From positions 1 through 64,000 of the forward strand of contig JAPDOI010001854.1 of NCBI GenBank assembly GCA_029168955.1: a stretch of DNA of 64,000 bases. The letters run 5' to 3'. Source of the DNA: Aplectana chamaeleonis. Taxonomy: Eukaryota; Nematoda; Chromadorea; Rhabditida; Cosmocercidae. Position numbers and translations under genes: made by a program. The stretch's first letter is position 1, and every line of letters starts with the position of its first letter. A model generated the notes under the pieces. It saw nothing but the letters and a program-made list of their open reading frames with translations. It ran no database searches and was not told the origin of the DNA. Positions 23,701 to 33,486 of this stretch are shown piece after piece.

Positions 23701-26700
23701 CTGGAGTGTAGGAACTGCTTTGATCTTTTACACACCTAACGGGTGTAGTCATTCTGAATTTTCTATAAAAATTCAATATCCTCTTTTTGTGAGACGAAAA
23801 CACCGGAGTCCCACATTCCATGATTGGTCGCACATACATAGGTCTTGTTAGCCCTCAATAGAACTTCCTGGTCACAAGTTGATAAGCCTTTAAATATTTG
23901 ATAAGTGCGAGAAGAAGCTTTTCGAACTTAGTGCTTGAAATGAGCTGTAAAATCCAATTTGTTATCATAGAGAAAACCCAAGTCCTTTACTGAGGAGACT
24001 CTACTTAATGCATGATCCCCCAATTTGTAATTGCCTGTAAGTATACTTGGGCATCGAATAGTTTCGAATCATCCGGTGACTGAATTTTTCTCCCCAACGT
24101 TGCAACGAATCGAGCTTTCTCTGGTTCTCGGACAAGAAGTAGGGGGGAAACTTCTCCTAAGTTAGGTTAGAGTACAATCAATTGCATTCATTGAATCACA
24201 ACTATCAATTATTCGAAAAAATATATATAAAAAATACATGGAATTATGAGAAAACTACCCCTAACTTGATGCCTGAGAACCAAAATTAGCTCAAATCATT
24301 CTGACTCTGCAGAGAAAAATTGATTTTTCGGATGATTCGAAATTATTCGATGCCCAAGCATAACTGCCTGGCAATGCTGGGCGATAGGACGGAGTTCCAC
24401 CAAGTTGATACATATATACCTATGTAACACACATGGGACAGCCACAAAATTGTCCTCCGAAAGGCCTCCGTGAGTCATTGTCTCTTCTCGACCGTAGTCC
24501 CATTCGATCAATATGCAAGTAAAGCACGCACAAAGAGGAAGAGAAATAACCCTAAGATGGACCTCCGTGGGTTGTCCGTAGTCCCTGATAGGGCGTCCGC
24601 AATCCCACCTAGTCCCACCTCTAGTCGATATGTGCGGGAAGCACAGGGAACAGGAAAAAGGAATGTTCTCATGTGGGCCTGGGTCTGCCCTACTCAGATA
24701 TTCGTGGGGAAGTTCCTGAGAACGACAGCAGAACTGCCCTCGAAACAACTGGGGAACTTCCCCCGAGTTGAGGGGAGGCGAAGGGGACCTCTCGACAGCA
24801 GAGTAATAGAGGAATTTCCCACAGCAGGAGTTCTATTGTTCTCCCAAATGCAGGTCTTCCCGCGATCTTCCGACTGCAGATCTTCCCATTGTCCAATGAT
24901 TGATCAAAAATCAGCTTGCTAAAACTCACTGTTTCGACAGTCACCGGTTCCTGAAAAACTCCAGTCGGTTCAAAATTATTCACCTCTGACGGAAGGTGAA
25001 ATCCAGACAGAGATGCCTTACGTACTCATTGAGTGGCAGATCTGCCCCCTTAACTAGCGAAGTGCGAGACCACCTCACGACCAGCCCGTCTGCATCACCG
25101 TATACGCTGCTGCTTTGTTTTTGCGTTCATCATGTTTGGGGGGGAGGCTAAGGGAACAACCGTGAGGAGAACTTCCCTTGTTCTCCCCCCGCAATCGACT
25201 GTTTAAAAAACGTCCATCGTTGTGCATAATTCGAGGAGAAAGGGGCAAGACGTCCCCCTCCAGGGGGACGTCCTGCTCCTCTTCACTCGACCGAGTGATA
25301 ACGACCAAATCAGGTCTATGGTCCTCAGGAACCTCCCCACAAATATCTGAGTAGTATCTCCTTCTCCCTATGGTATGACTATAACGACTACCTAATATAA
25401 CATAAATTCTCTATTTTATTATCTATTCGCCTTACTTCCTTCACGTATAGATTGATACAATCGAAAGAATAGTGTTAATGTTATAGCTCGACAATAGAAT
25501 TGATCCGGAAGTGATTGTTTGGACGTGCAAATGGAATCAAATCTGCTGTGGTAGGACGTGCTGTAGGGCCACAAGTCCTGATTACGACAATGATATTTTC
25601 TTGCTTGCGGACGTCGTCTTGGGGTGGGCATGTTGATTTATACCCATAAGATAGTTAAAGGCAGTGTCCACGACGAAAAAGTTGCCCGTTTGTCTGCGGA
25701 AACGTAAGCTTCGGGTCCCTCTAAGAAGAGCTAAGACGGAAGTAGGGCGAAAAACGGCCAGGAAGTGGGTGAAAAACTCGTGGACCAGCCGACCCATTAG
25801 ATCACTCGGCCCACGTCATATAACAGTTGTCCTGCGTCGTTTCGCCACAGAAACAGTCGCCGAATTTTTTAATATTGTTTATCGCGAAAGATTGTAACAT
25901 ACAATCATGTGCATTGACCCACCTTATTTCTAAGAGATTTCTGTACAAGAAATAAGAAACAAAGTCACTTACCTAAGAACTTTGAAGCGCAAAACCATTT
26001 CCGACAATGCGTTTGATGCTTTGTCTACAGTCTCCCGAAACACACCAAAAAAGCGTAATTGAATATTTCAGAAGTTCCTTTGATGAATTTCCTCCGAGTG
26101 TTCCATGGGATCCTTCCGTATTGATCTCTATTTCGTGGATTCGCCTGCACAAAAACATCGAAAACAGAAGTACTGTTTTTTTTATCGTGAACACTGCTTG
26201 TGAGGAAAGCCAGATTGAGCTCGATCGACTCTCAGAATCTTCAAATTGTGGTTCCAAGCAGTGACCGCCTATAAGCCACGGCATTGTAGAGTCTCTCTGA
26301 TTAGGACTGTCCGCCCATGAGTCCAGCGTGCGTGTCGGGCGACAGTTGCTAGAACATTTATTAGAAAGAGCCTGTCCACGGTAGCAAAAAGCTGACCGAT
26401 ATTCTGTTTAATAATCGTCTGCAATTCCTGCTAATCGATTTACAAAATCAGATAATTCTTTCGGGACAGCCGCTGGCCTGGCAGTCGGACCGCGTGAGCG
26501 GACACTCTCATTCGGACAGACTTTAGCAACGTCGCAGTACTAAAATAATGACATGAATGTGATCGAACATGCGACAGACACTTTGTGAAAAGAAGTGAAA
26601 AATGGACGAACCTTCTACCACTTTAGAGTGTATTAGTCAAAACTGGCAAGCGGTGCTTACGCATCGTTTTTGTACGGTCTCCTTGTCCAATTCAGTACGG

Positions 26701-27516
26701 TGAACTGACGAGATGCGATCATCGAGCAGGGCCTTCCGGCCTGCGCGACAAGACCTGTCAGCGGGGATTTCATCACGAGCAACGATCTACCTCCGCGGCC
26801 CCGTCCATTCACTAGACTGAATTCCAAGGAGACTCTATATTGACATTTTCCAACAGCCGAAATAGATTTTTCGTTTACACGTTGTTCGGGGTGTCGAAAA
26901 TTATTAATAGCACACTATGCCTGATCCCGACCACGCAACCATTGGGTAACCCAGCTTGGTAGACTGAACGCAGAATCGTGCATCGATGTGCAAGCATGCA
27001 CCCATTTAGAACACCTACTGCGACTTCTCAGGATGTCGGCTTCACATTGTCGCTGCTTCTTTGGGACATCACCACCCAAAAAGTCCATTCCAACACCAAA
27101 TCTCGTTTCAGAATGGTTTCCATTTTACTTCTGTGCTGCTGCCTGTCATACTGCTTCTGCACCAATGGAAGGGATGATGACAGCGAGGCAGATGGTGATA
27201 CAGTTATTTGTATGGTTACCCCCGAGTATGCATCTTACTTGAGCTATTTGCAGCTGCATCAATTGGTCAGAGAAATTCTTCTGCATTTGGAAACCAGAAT
27301 GCCCATCCAGGAAAAACGTTTCGATGTCGACAAAGCAATGGATCTGTGTGCCCTCCCTATACTTATCCCGATTACTCTTTGAGGGATCCAAATTACTATC
27401 TACCGGGATACCCGCCACCCTACCCTCCCGCTTATCCTCAGTCTTATCCTTCGTATTCTCCCGAACATTCTGGCGAAACACCGCGGGTGCATGACCCCCC
27501 ACGACCTGTACAATGA
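17799..27516 (+). CDS. CX-module single-pass membrane protein, gene 3 (complete)
   Basis: Exons 17799-17898, 22148-22287, 25487-25623, 27112-27194 and 27254-27516 sum to 723 nt, exactly 241 codons (240 aa). The ATG directly follows a TTCAG acceptor, as in trans-spliced nematode genes. Exon 1 encodes a signal peptide with core FFFVSMIILTVPSGVTAV. Exon 2 carries C1 (GKVRC). Exon 3 carries C2-C6 (WTCKWNQICCGRTCC). Exon 4 completes a membrane helix with MVSILLLCCCLSYCFC. Exon 5 gives a tail rich in Pro and Tyr (YPPPYPPAYPQSYPSY). The six-Cys spacing is that of the CX module. Intron phases match genes 1 and 2. Intron 1 (4.2 kb) holds a 42-bp minisatellite and intron 4 is only 59 bp. A variant AGTAAA lies at 27643. 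Function unknown; probably a cell-surface protein. Exon 2 could instead start at 22142. Confidence 0.78.
18350..19556 (+). repeat. 42-bp minisatellite, array 1 (intron 1 of gene 3)
   Basis: About 28 units of 42 bp. Each unit is two 21-bp halves: GTGTGCAGGACCCCAGTGGGA then GTGTGCAGGAC-GTCATAGAAA, with shared first half GTGTGCAGGAC. Unit variants (AAATGTGCAGGT, AGCGGGAGTGTG) recur in blocks, as in a higher-order array. Several frames stay open only because 42 is a multiple of three. Confidence 0.9.
20030..20882. mobile_element. TIR element carrying a TATA-hairpin module
   Basis: Perfect 26-bp inverted ends begin TACTCTGCCAATTCGAGACT. TA at both outer edges could be a target duplication. The interior has two imperfect direct copies (20153-20210, 20230-20285; GAGCGG.TGGATA), the TATA-hairpin module at 20393-20483, and many AAATTCACC motifs (20645-20790). 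Confidence 0.68.
20393..20483 (+). promoter_or_regulatory. TATA box with downstream conserved hairpin, copy 1
   Basis: TATAAAA at 20393 is followed 45 bp later by TGCCGGCC (20438-20445), which pairs with GGCCAGCA (20476-20483). Inside is a GTGAC-TTCGG-GTCAC hairpin. The same layout recurs at 49525-49616. It looks like a transcribed structured leader of a transposon; no product is identified. Confidence 0.45.
21282..21774. mobile_element. TTAA-type MITE, 490-bp family
   Basis: The ends read TTAAAGGCAGTGTCCACGAT and, inverted, AAGGCAGTGTTCACGATGAA. The interior (CTATCTTGAAAACGGTCCCA) is shared with copies at 28583, 38660 and 49913. Confidence 0.7.
22495..22830. repeat. Degenerate TCGGAT-rich repeat
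   Basis: About 20 copies of CGGAT or TCGGATTTTGGAT-like motifs at irregular spacing, without a fixed period. It lies in intron 2 of gene 3. Confidence 0.6.
23238..24050 (-). pseudogene. 3' fragment of a non-LTR retrotransposon (LINE) reverse transcriptase
   Basis: Minus-strand reading, with stops and frameshifts, gives RT C-terminal signatures of CR1/jockey-like LINEs: RPIMECGTPVFSS then KNFKLHSLVSRRKLYDVRMV (23361-23735 is one open piece). The 3' end has an (AAGTTA)3 tail at 23238-23262, typical of LINE ends. The 5' part is missing where the next foldback begins. It is a dead, 5'-truncated copy in intron 2 of gene 3. Confidence 0.68.
24047..24363. mobile_element. Foldback MITE
   Basis: CTTGGGCATCGAATAGTTTC and its inverse at 24335-24363 form the ends. 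An inner pair, GGTTCTCGGACAAGAAGTAG and its inverse, continues the palindrome. It abuts the LINE fragment. Confidence 0.65.
24692..25353. mobile_element. Foldback element, 662 bp
   Basis: The ends read CTACTCAGATATTCGTGGGG and, inverted, CTACTCAGATATTTGTGGGG, continuing as A/GGTTCCTGAG. Long open frames on both strands inside are not supported by any family. It lies in intron 2 of gene 3. Confidence 0.68.
25650..26205. mobile_element. Degraded TTAA-type MITE in intron 3 of gene 3
   Basis: The left end is TTAAAGGCAGTGTCCACGAC. On the right, TTTATCGTGAACACTGC matches the family end but the last bases are altered. The left end lies about 30 bp after the donor at 25624. Confidence 0.45.
26302..26524. 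mobile_element. MITE, AGTCTGTCCGAATGAGACTG family, copy 2
   Basis: The right end, inverted, reads AGTCTGTCCGAATGAGAGTG then TCCGCTCACGCGGTC. The left end has GACTGTCCGCCCATGAGTCC. It lies in intron 3 of gene 3. Confidence 0.6.
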
Positions 27517-27519
27517 CAG

Positions 27520-28582
27520 AGCAACACCATTGGATGCTCATCGGCATGGCCGCGCGCACAATAATCTTACTCTCTAAAAGACAACAGAATGCGATTTCCG
27601 CTACTTTCCCCAACAATCTTCCAAGTTTTTCGCAACATTTTGAGTAAATTGTATACACAACTTGTAGAGCATTCCTTGTTTCTCGTTAGTCTTGAACGAA
27701 ACTTCAAAGGGTATCTACTCTCTGAGGACATTCTCCAAATCAGAGGAAAAACCCCGCTAGCTCATTCGTGTATCAGTGAGGCTTGAAATGTGTAGCTGAC
27801 GCTGTACGAAACCTTTCGCATAGGTTTCAAAAACTAGGCTCAAGGTAATATTTGTTGGCCTCGCCAGTGAATAGTCACCTTAGATCGTTTGCTCGGAGCC
27901 GGCTCTACTTTGTAGGAACAAAAACCCTCATATGTAAGGTGCGTTACATAACATACGAACACCCTAAAAATTGGCTTATCTGAAAAACGAATTATCGAGC
28001 CATATAACCAACGTTGGAAATTCTACGCTTCAAAGGGCGGAGCAATAGTCTTGTTTTCTCAGCCCGGCTCCAAACAATTTTAGGAAAAAATGTTATGGTT
28101 TTAAACAAAGCCATACGAACACTTATAAAAATTTTCATTTAAAGAGAAAGGCATCCCTGTTTAAGTTTAAAAGTGAATTAGTGCTCCACGAAACTGAGCA
28201 AGCTCTGGCTGCCACCGATACATAGCCATTGCTGAGAATTCGGATGAAGGGAGTTCTGAGAAAAGCTTAAAAACCTTCACAGAAACACCTATGTATGGTT
28301 CAGGTGTTCCACGTTCACTATCCACCAATTTTGCTGCTGGTCTGGTCTTTCATAAAGTATTGTGGGAGTGTTCACCTTGAAGACGTCTTCACGAAATGTT
28401 AAACCCTATGATTCCTCAAGGTAGCAAAGCCCTATAAAGCATTCAACTGCTACAACCTCGGAATTCCCGACTCGGCGCTACTGGCCTGGTAAGAGTCTAA
28501 CAATGGCCTCTTGTGGAGAGAGCAGCTCTTGAAGATAATGCGCAGCCTCCCGTAGCATCGTAACCGCTGTCTGCCATTGCTA
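27520..28582. other. 3' flank of gene 3 with no further exons se­en
   Basis: It contains the variant poly(A) signal AGTAAA (27643-27648) and AT-rich sequence. I found no CX-type motif here on either strand, which matters for the origin of cassettes 2 and 3. Confidence 0.4.
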
Positions 28583-29077
28583 TTTAAAGGCACTGTTCGC
28601 GATAAAAATCGCTTTTCTGTTTTTTTGCCTATCTTGAAAACGGTCCCATTCTGATTCCAATGATGCTTCTGGAATCGTACAAGACCTTCTGGGAATGGAG
28701 TTATGGTACCTGAAAAATTGAGCGTGGGAAAATGGTGGACGAGTTGTCCGAGGCTTGTAACTTCCGTCTTTTGCAGCCAATGTGAGCGAGCTGACCTGAG
28801 TAAAGAGAGAAGTTGAGAATGAAGGGAAGAACGGGGCTTTTGATCGGAAACCATCGCTCAACTCACGATTTCGAGTGTTCCTTTGTTTACGTCGAGGGGC
28901 GGGAAGAGGCGGGACTTGCCCACAATGGCGGGGTTTTCCCACTTTTCTAAGCCGTTTTGCGGCTCTTGGGTAGCTTTTCGTCCCGTTTTTTCGACGCTGT
29001 TCTGCTTCTGAGAGCCACGAGAAGCGTTTGTCATGGAAAATTCGAGGATGAAGTTTATCGCGAACAGTGCCTTTAAA
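28583..29077. mobile_element. TTAA-type MITE, 490-bp family (chain member 1)
   Basis: Both ends read TTTAAAGGCACTGTTCGCGATAAA-like sequence inward. Inner sequence includes CTATCTTGAAAACGGTCCCA. It shares TTTAAA at 29072-29077 with the next element. Confidence 0.75.
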
Positions 29078-29516
29078 GGCAGGGTTCTCGATACAATCGG
29101 TTGTTGTGCTATCCCCCTGGAATGGTAGATCTAGCCATCACAAACATGAAAATAAGTAAAAAATTGGAGGAAGAACGCTCAGGAACAAGTTATCGCTTGG
29201 TGTCCTCCCGCCCAAAATATCGAGATTTGTGTAAGAGCCTTTTTTGTCAACATTGATTTCGCTTCTAAAGTAATTTCTGAGAATTTTTAGAGACTACCGA
29301 CCACTTTAGCAGCAAAATAAAAGGGGTATAAGCAATCATTAATGAAAATGTCGTTAATAAGGGGGCTGGCGACCCCGGTAATTAGCCGTTATACTTTGTT
29401 TTTCAGCGTTTTCCCGCGAATTGCCGGGTTTTTTCATTTATTTTCACTTTTGTGATGACCAAATCTACATTCTCATGAAGAGAGCTTGAAAGTCGTTTAT
29501 ATCGCAAACCTTTGAA
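29072..29516. mobile_element. TTAA-type MITE (chain member 2)
   Basis: The left end is TTTAAAGGCAGGGTTCTCGA. The right end (ATCGCAAACCTTTGAA) has lost a few bases. The interior matches the reverse of 31363-31814 (CGGTTGTTGTGCTATCCC, GGGGGCTGGCGACC). Confidence 0.65.
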
Positions 29517-30002
29517 GGCACAGGATACCCAAAAAATTAATTTTCAGATTTCATGCTTAGCTTGGAGAGAGTCACACGCTGATCACAGTGGTATCTCAAA
29601 AATCGTCCAAGACCCCTTTGAACGGAGTTATGGCTCTTCAACGATGCCTAGGTTTTGAAGGTGAAAAATTGGTGGACGAGATGTCTCAGGCCTGTATTTC
29701 TCTTCATTCGCAATCGTTGCGCGAGAGCTAGCCAGGATAAGGAGATAGCCCAGCAATGGACTGAAGAACGACGATTTATTGGAATTCATCAATCCCTCAA
29801 GCCGCTATCGAGTCCGAAAAACTGTTAGGGGTCGGGCTTGTGGTGGTGAGCGAAGGGGGTCGGGCCTGTGGTGGTCGCTTATGTCTCGCTTATGTGGAGG
29901 AATTGAGACCTCACATTTGGCACGTGTTATACAGGAGGGGGCTTCTACACAAATGTACAAAAATCTCAAAGTTTATATCTGAGTGTGTACTGTGCCTTTA
30001 AG
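29511..30002. mobile_element. TTAA-type MITE (chain member 3)
   Basis: The left end is TTTGAAGGCACAGGATACCC and the right end TACTGTGCCTTTAAG. A second copy begins at 63531 at the window edge (shared CTTGGAGAGAGTC.TACGCTG). Confidence 0.65.
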
Positions 30003-30226
30003 GATACATAAATCAAGACTGTTAACAAGCCGGGATCATACAGAAATTAATTCATTTCAGAGGGTACGATTATGTGTATTTCCTTGCTTTAAATGTGTTG
30101 AAATGTTGGGTAGATGAAAACACTTTAAAATATTATGCGCTCAATAAACCGGGAACCTGCTTGGATGCTTGCTTGTTCTGTGTTATCTTTCACATTGTTT
30201 AAGAATTGTATTCTGAAACTTCTCAG

Positions 30227-30565
30227 GTTTTGCGAGGCAATAAACACGTCTGAATATGGTGTAAAGGTCTTGTTTGTGTCCGCACTTGTCTTGGGATCAA
30301 TGTCCTTCCTCAGTGAGTGTGCTCTTCAATCAACTCGCTGTTTAATTGATTAGCAAATTTAGTAACAACGCAACCAACAAGTGGTTGGGAGCAAATAATC
30401 GCAAGTCCCATATATTCTACAATCAACCATTTGGCTATCGATCGAACGATTTCGCGCCCGCTTGCTGTGTGCGGCTTCCGAATTGAGAGACACGGACGAT
30501 ACCTCTTACCTGCTACAGTCAAAGTATCAATTAATATTCCGATGCCGAGATTCATCGAGAGTTGA
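30227..30565 (+). CDS. Alternative membrane-plus-tail cassette 2 (gene 3 or a relic copy)
   Basis: Exon 30227-30312 follows a CTTCTCAG acceptor, enters in phase 2 and leaves in phase 1 at a GTGAGT donor. It is 86 nt, the same length and phases as the membrane exon of gene 2. It encodes a hydrophobic stretch, VKVLFVSALVLGSMSFL. A 41-bp intron leads to exon 30354-30565, which encodes a 69-residue tail (including SRPLAVCGFRIERHGRYLL) and stops at TGA 30563-30565. I find no CX exons between 27516 and here. It may be an alternative 3' cassette for gene 3, whose C2-C6 exon also ends in phase 2, or the remains of a duplicated gene. The tail is not of the usual Pro/Tyr/Gln kind. Confidence 0.42.
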
Positions 30566-30819
30566 GCGTGGAGATTATTGAACCCAAGATTTTTTAACAG
30601 AAGATGATTGCTCTTATGTTTTGAGTGCGCTCACGCATTCAACTTGAGGGTCGTTTAGCGCCAAATGGGGTCAATCAAAGCGATCTTTCCGACGTGGTTG
30701 TTGCACTGGGCCGCTGTCGTTTCGATTCCTGTGGAAAATCAGAGATAGTTTTCATCGTGGGTACTGCCTTTAGCATTGTTGAAACAGAGTTTGCACATGT
30801 AGCTTGGATCGAAAGGTGA

Positions 30820-31065
30820 GATTGAATCTGTGACAATGGACGGTATTGACCTGAGTAGAATGGATAGTTTCAAATATTTTGGATCTAGGATCACCTCTGC
30901 TGGGGATGTTATGTCGGATGCCCACAGATGTGCGGCCCCCGCATGCCACAATTGAAGCGGAACACAGCGTGATGTGGAGTCTCAAGATCGCTTCACTAGC
31001 TCCTTCGAGTCCTTGGAGTAGAACGATTTTATAGTTGTTTAACAGTGGGTGGAAAGCTGACCACT
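30820..31065 (+). pseudogene. RTE-like LINE reverse transcriptase fragment
   Basis: Reads IESVTMDGIDLSRMDSFKYF then GSRITSAGDVMSDAHRC, resembling the V..G.dL.R...FKYLGS block of RTE-type LINEs, then breaks into stops. A dead fragment between cassettes 2 and 3. Confidence 0.5.
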
Positions 31066-31079
31066 GCATCGTGACCAGA

Positions 31080-31180
31080 GATGTGCGGAATTTTTTTGGG
31101 AAACGGAAAACAGAAAATCCAGTTTGACAGAAAACAAAAAAAAATCTCCGAAGTGAGCAGAAAACAGAAAGTTTTCCAAA
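31080..31180. repeat. CAGAAAACAGAAA repeat, copy 1
   Basis: Begins GAGATGTGCGGAATTTTT, then repeats GAAAACAG motifs. Relatives lie at 32510-32615, 49690-49790 and 62650-62775; three of the four carry a GATGTGCGGAA-like boundary. Confidence 0.5.
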
Positions 31181-31362
31181 ACTCCATAACCAGTGGTCAG
31201 CGTACAAAATTTGAGATTTTTCACAGCATTAAAATTTTCATAAAATTTTTCCGTAATAAATGCTTATTTTCCACAATATTCCGAAGCCAACAGTTGGCCG
31301 CGGAAAGAAGAGTAGGCGCCGAAAAAGGCAGATTAAATTTGCTAGCTGTCTTTCTGACCATC

Positions 31363-31814
31363 CTCAAAGGCAGGGTTCGCGATAAAAACAACTTTTGAGC
31401 TCTCTTTATAAGAATGTAGATTTGGCCATTACAAAAGTCAAAATAGGTTAAAAAACCCAGAAATTCGCGGGAAAAACGCTCAAAAACAAAGAATAACGGC
31501 TAATTACCGGTGTCGACCGGCCCCCTAATTAACGCGATTTTCATTAATGCTTGCTTACACGACATTTATTTTGCTGTTTAAATAATCACTAGTCTCCAGA
31601 AATGTTCAGAAATTACTTTAGAAACAAAAAAAAGTTGACAGAGCGGGCTTTTACACAAATCTCGATAATTGGGGGCGGGAGGACACCAAGCCATAACTTG
31701 CTCCTGAGCGTTTTTTCTCCAATTTTTTACTTGTTTTCACTTTTGTGATATCCAGATCTACCATTCCATGGGTATAGCACAACAACCGATTTTATCGAGA
31801 ACCCTGCCTTTAAT
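31363..31814. mobile_element. TTAA-type MITE, same family as 29072-29516
   Basis: The ends read CAAAGGCAGGGTTCGCGATA and, inverted, TTAAAGGCAGGGTTCTCGAT. It is inverted relative to the copy at 29072. It ends 65 bp before the exon at 31879. Confidence 0.68.
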
Positions 31815-31878
31815 TCGAGGCAGTGACACTCGATTGCTTGATCTCAGTCCAATATGTGCAACGAGCATATAGATTCAG

Positions 31879-33199
31879 TCGGATCAAGCTTGCCGTACCT
31901 TTCTGCACAAATTTTGATGACAATTTCGGGATAATTGGTGGTTTGATCACTGTACTACTCCTCAAGGCCCGAAAGTCGAACGCATACCCCGCGGATGTGC
32001 CGACCGAGTATAAACTGGCACAGTTGGGGCGAAACTTTACCTCACTCTACCAAAGCGATAGCACCGCGGAGTCATCAACGATAAATCTCTGGGTAAGGGT
32101 AACCACTATAAGATGAAGATAAAGCCTCGGCTTTCTCATTTCCTATTGGAATACACTGCACATTGAACGTCTATTTTGCAGAGGCTTGGATGTTTTTTAG
32201 GCCCATGAAGTGGCTTGCCGGGGTGCGCCGCTCTTCAGTCAGTGCCTTCGACTCTCTACATAGATCTGTTACGAATGCGAGAACCCCGGAAGGATAGTAC
32301 GCTTGGTTGACTTTGAGCGAGGATCGAACCCGAACAGCAGAGCCCCCTGCCACTACACCACACCAGCTCGGGTAATCACTACGGCGAGATAGAAGTATTC
32401 ACCAAACTGAACTGCAGAGAATGCGGATTAGGCTTGCTAAGCCTATGGGTTTACCGCTTGTGGGCCCCTGTCTGTTGTCTCTGCAATAAAATTGTCACAT
32501 ATAGTGGTAAACGGTTTTTTCTGTTTTATGCCAAAATTTGTCTATTTTTACAGAAAACAGAGAAAAAATGTCCAGAAATGGGCAGAAAACAGAAAATTCC
32601 GCACATCCCTGATCATGACATGAATGATGGTTCAGTAACCTACTTCAACAAGGGGAAATAACTGGAAGATAGAGCGTTTTGCTATGTTCTCAGACAGTCG
32701 GGAGGTAGTACGTCGGCACAGTAGGGGTTGCATTCCAGGGAAAACATCCCATACAACCTCTCTCTGTGAGCGGGAACTGCTGCTAACGCGAGCATATTCT
32801 GTCAACGTATGCTGGTGCTCAATCCGTCGTTATCGACAGCCTGCTCTGCAGACAGAGAATGATTTTCGACTACCATCCACTTTAGCGGTGTTGTGTATGA
32901 TCCTGGTCACTGCAAGCAGCATGGTGGCCAACCACGCAACGGCCCGCAACAAGGACATCATCTTCGCCACGGTCCACAACGAGAAGGCTTCCCTCGCGAT
33001 GGGCCAGGGGATGATCCCCTCAGCGTCCAAAATTAACCACCCGAAAGGGACGCAAGGTCGCCTTCTCGGACCCGCCTCGAACGGCCAACTGCCCCCTCAG
33101 AGTTGCCGCCTTATATACCCGCCGCCGTCGTACAAGAGTATGCTGCAATATTCATCCGTATCAGACAAATCAATGGAGGAGAGTGTCAGCAGACACTAG
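31879..33199 (+). CDS. Alternative membrane-plus-tail cassette 3 (gene 3 or a relic copy)
   Basis: Exon 31879-32092 follows an AGATTCAG acceptor, enters in phase 2 and ends in phase 0 at a GTAAGG donor. It encodes a short helix (FGIIGGLITVLLL) and a polar stretch (YPADVPTEYKLAQLGRNFTS). Exon 32852-33199 starts after CTCTGCAG in phase 0. It encodes a second hydrophobic segment (TLAVLCMILVTASSMVA) and a tail with a PPSY (PPxY-type) motif in RLIYPPPSYKSML, and stops at TAG 33197-33199. The second exon lies inside a pair of 23-bp inverted repeats (32714-33344), so it may travel with a mobile element. No CX exon lies nearby. It ends 288 bp from the convergent gene 2. Confidence 0.4.
32180..32372 (-). 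repeat. tRNA-derived SINE, copy 1
   Basis: On minus, ACCCGAGCTGGTGTGGTGTA then GTGGCAGG gives an A box, and GGGTTCGATCC a B box 30 bp on, followed by a non-tRNA body. No acceptor-stem pairing, so not a functional tRNA. Copy 2 is at 59626-59705. Confidence 0.55.
32510..32615. repeat. CAGAAAACAGAAA repeat, copy 2
   Basis: Ends in GAAAATTCCGCACATCCCTGATC, the inverse of the boundary at 31080. Confidence 0.5.
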
Positions 33200-33344
33200 G
33201 AAAGAGGCTGCCGATATCACGCGTGCCAGGGTGAACAAAGGTGTTGTAACCCAGCTTAAGCAGTAGGAGCTCCTGCTGTTAGCAGTAGCCACAACAAGGG
33301 TGCTGCTAATGCCTTTGTACCGGAGTGCAACCCCTATTGTGCCG
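32714..33344. mobile_element. Inverted-repeat pair enclosing the cassette 3 tail exon
   Basis: 23-bp ends read CGGCACAGTAGGGGTTGCAT and, inverted, CGGCACAATAGGGGTTGCAC. The 631-bp interval includes the whole exon 32852-33199. It is either a small transposon that carries the exon or two arms that flank it by chance. Confidence 0.5.
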
Positions 33345-33405
33345 GTGTCTGAGTTGAGTTTACAGTCTGAATTGTTTGCGGTATAGCGAATTTCGCCACT
33401 TTACA

Positions 33406-33411
33406 TTTATT
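33406..33411 (-). promoter_or_regulatory. Poly(A) signal of gene 2
   Basis: AATAAA on the minus strand lies about 75 nt beyond the stop codon at 33489-33487. Confidence 0.55.
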
Positions 33412-33486
33412 CAGCTGGATGTGATCACGGAAATATTAATGAATGCACTCAATGTATCAATGATAACTGGAAGATATCAGAACAAT

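Noticed and set aside
24296..24922. 150-codon frames on both strands
   Set aside because: They straddle the ends of two foldback elements and match no family.
32290..32372. tRNA gene on minus
   Set aside because: A and B boxes are present but there is no acceptor-stem pairing and the body continues as a repeat; called a SINE.
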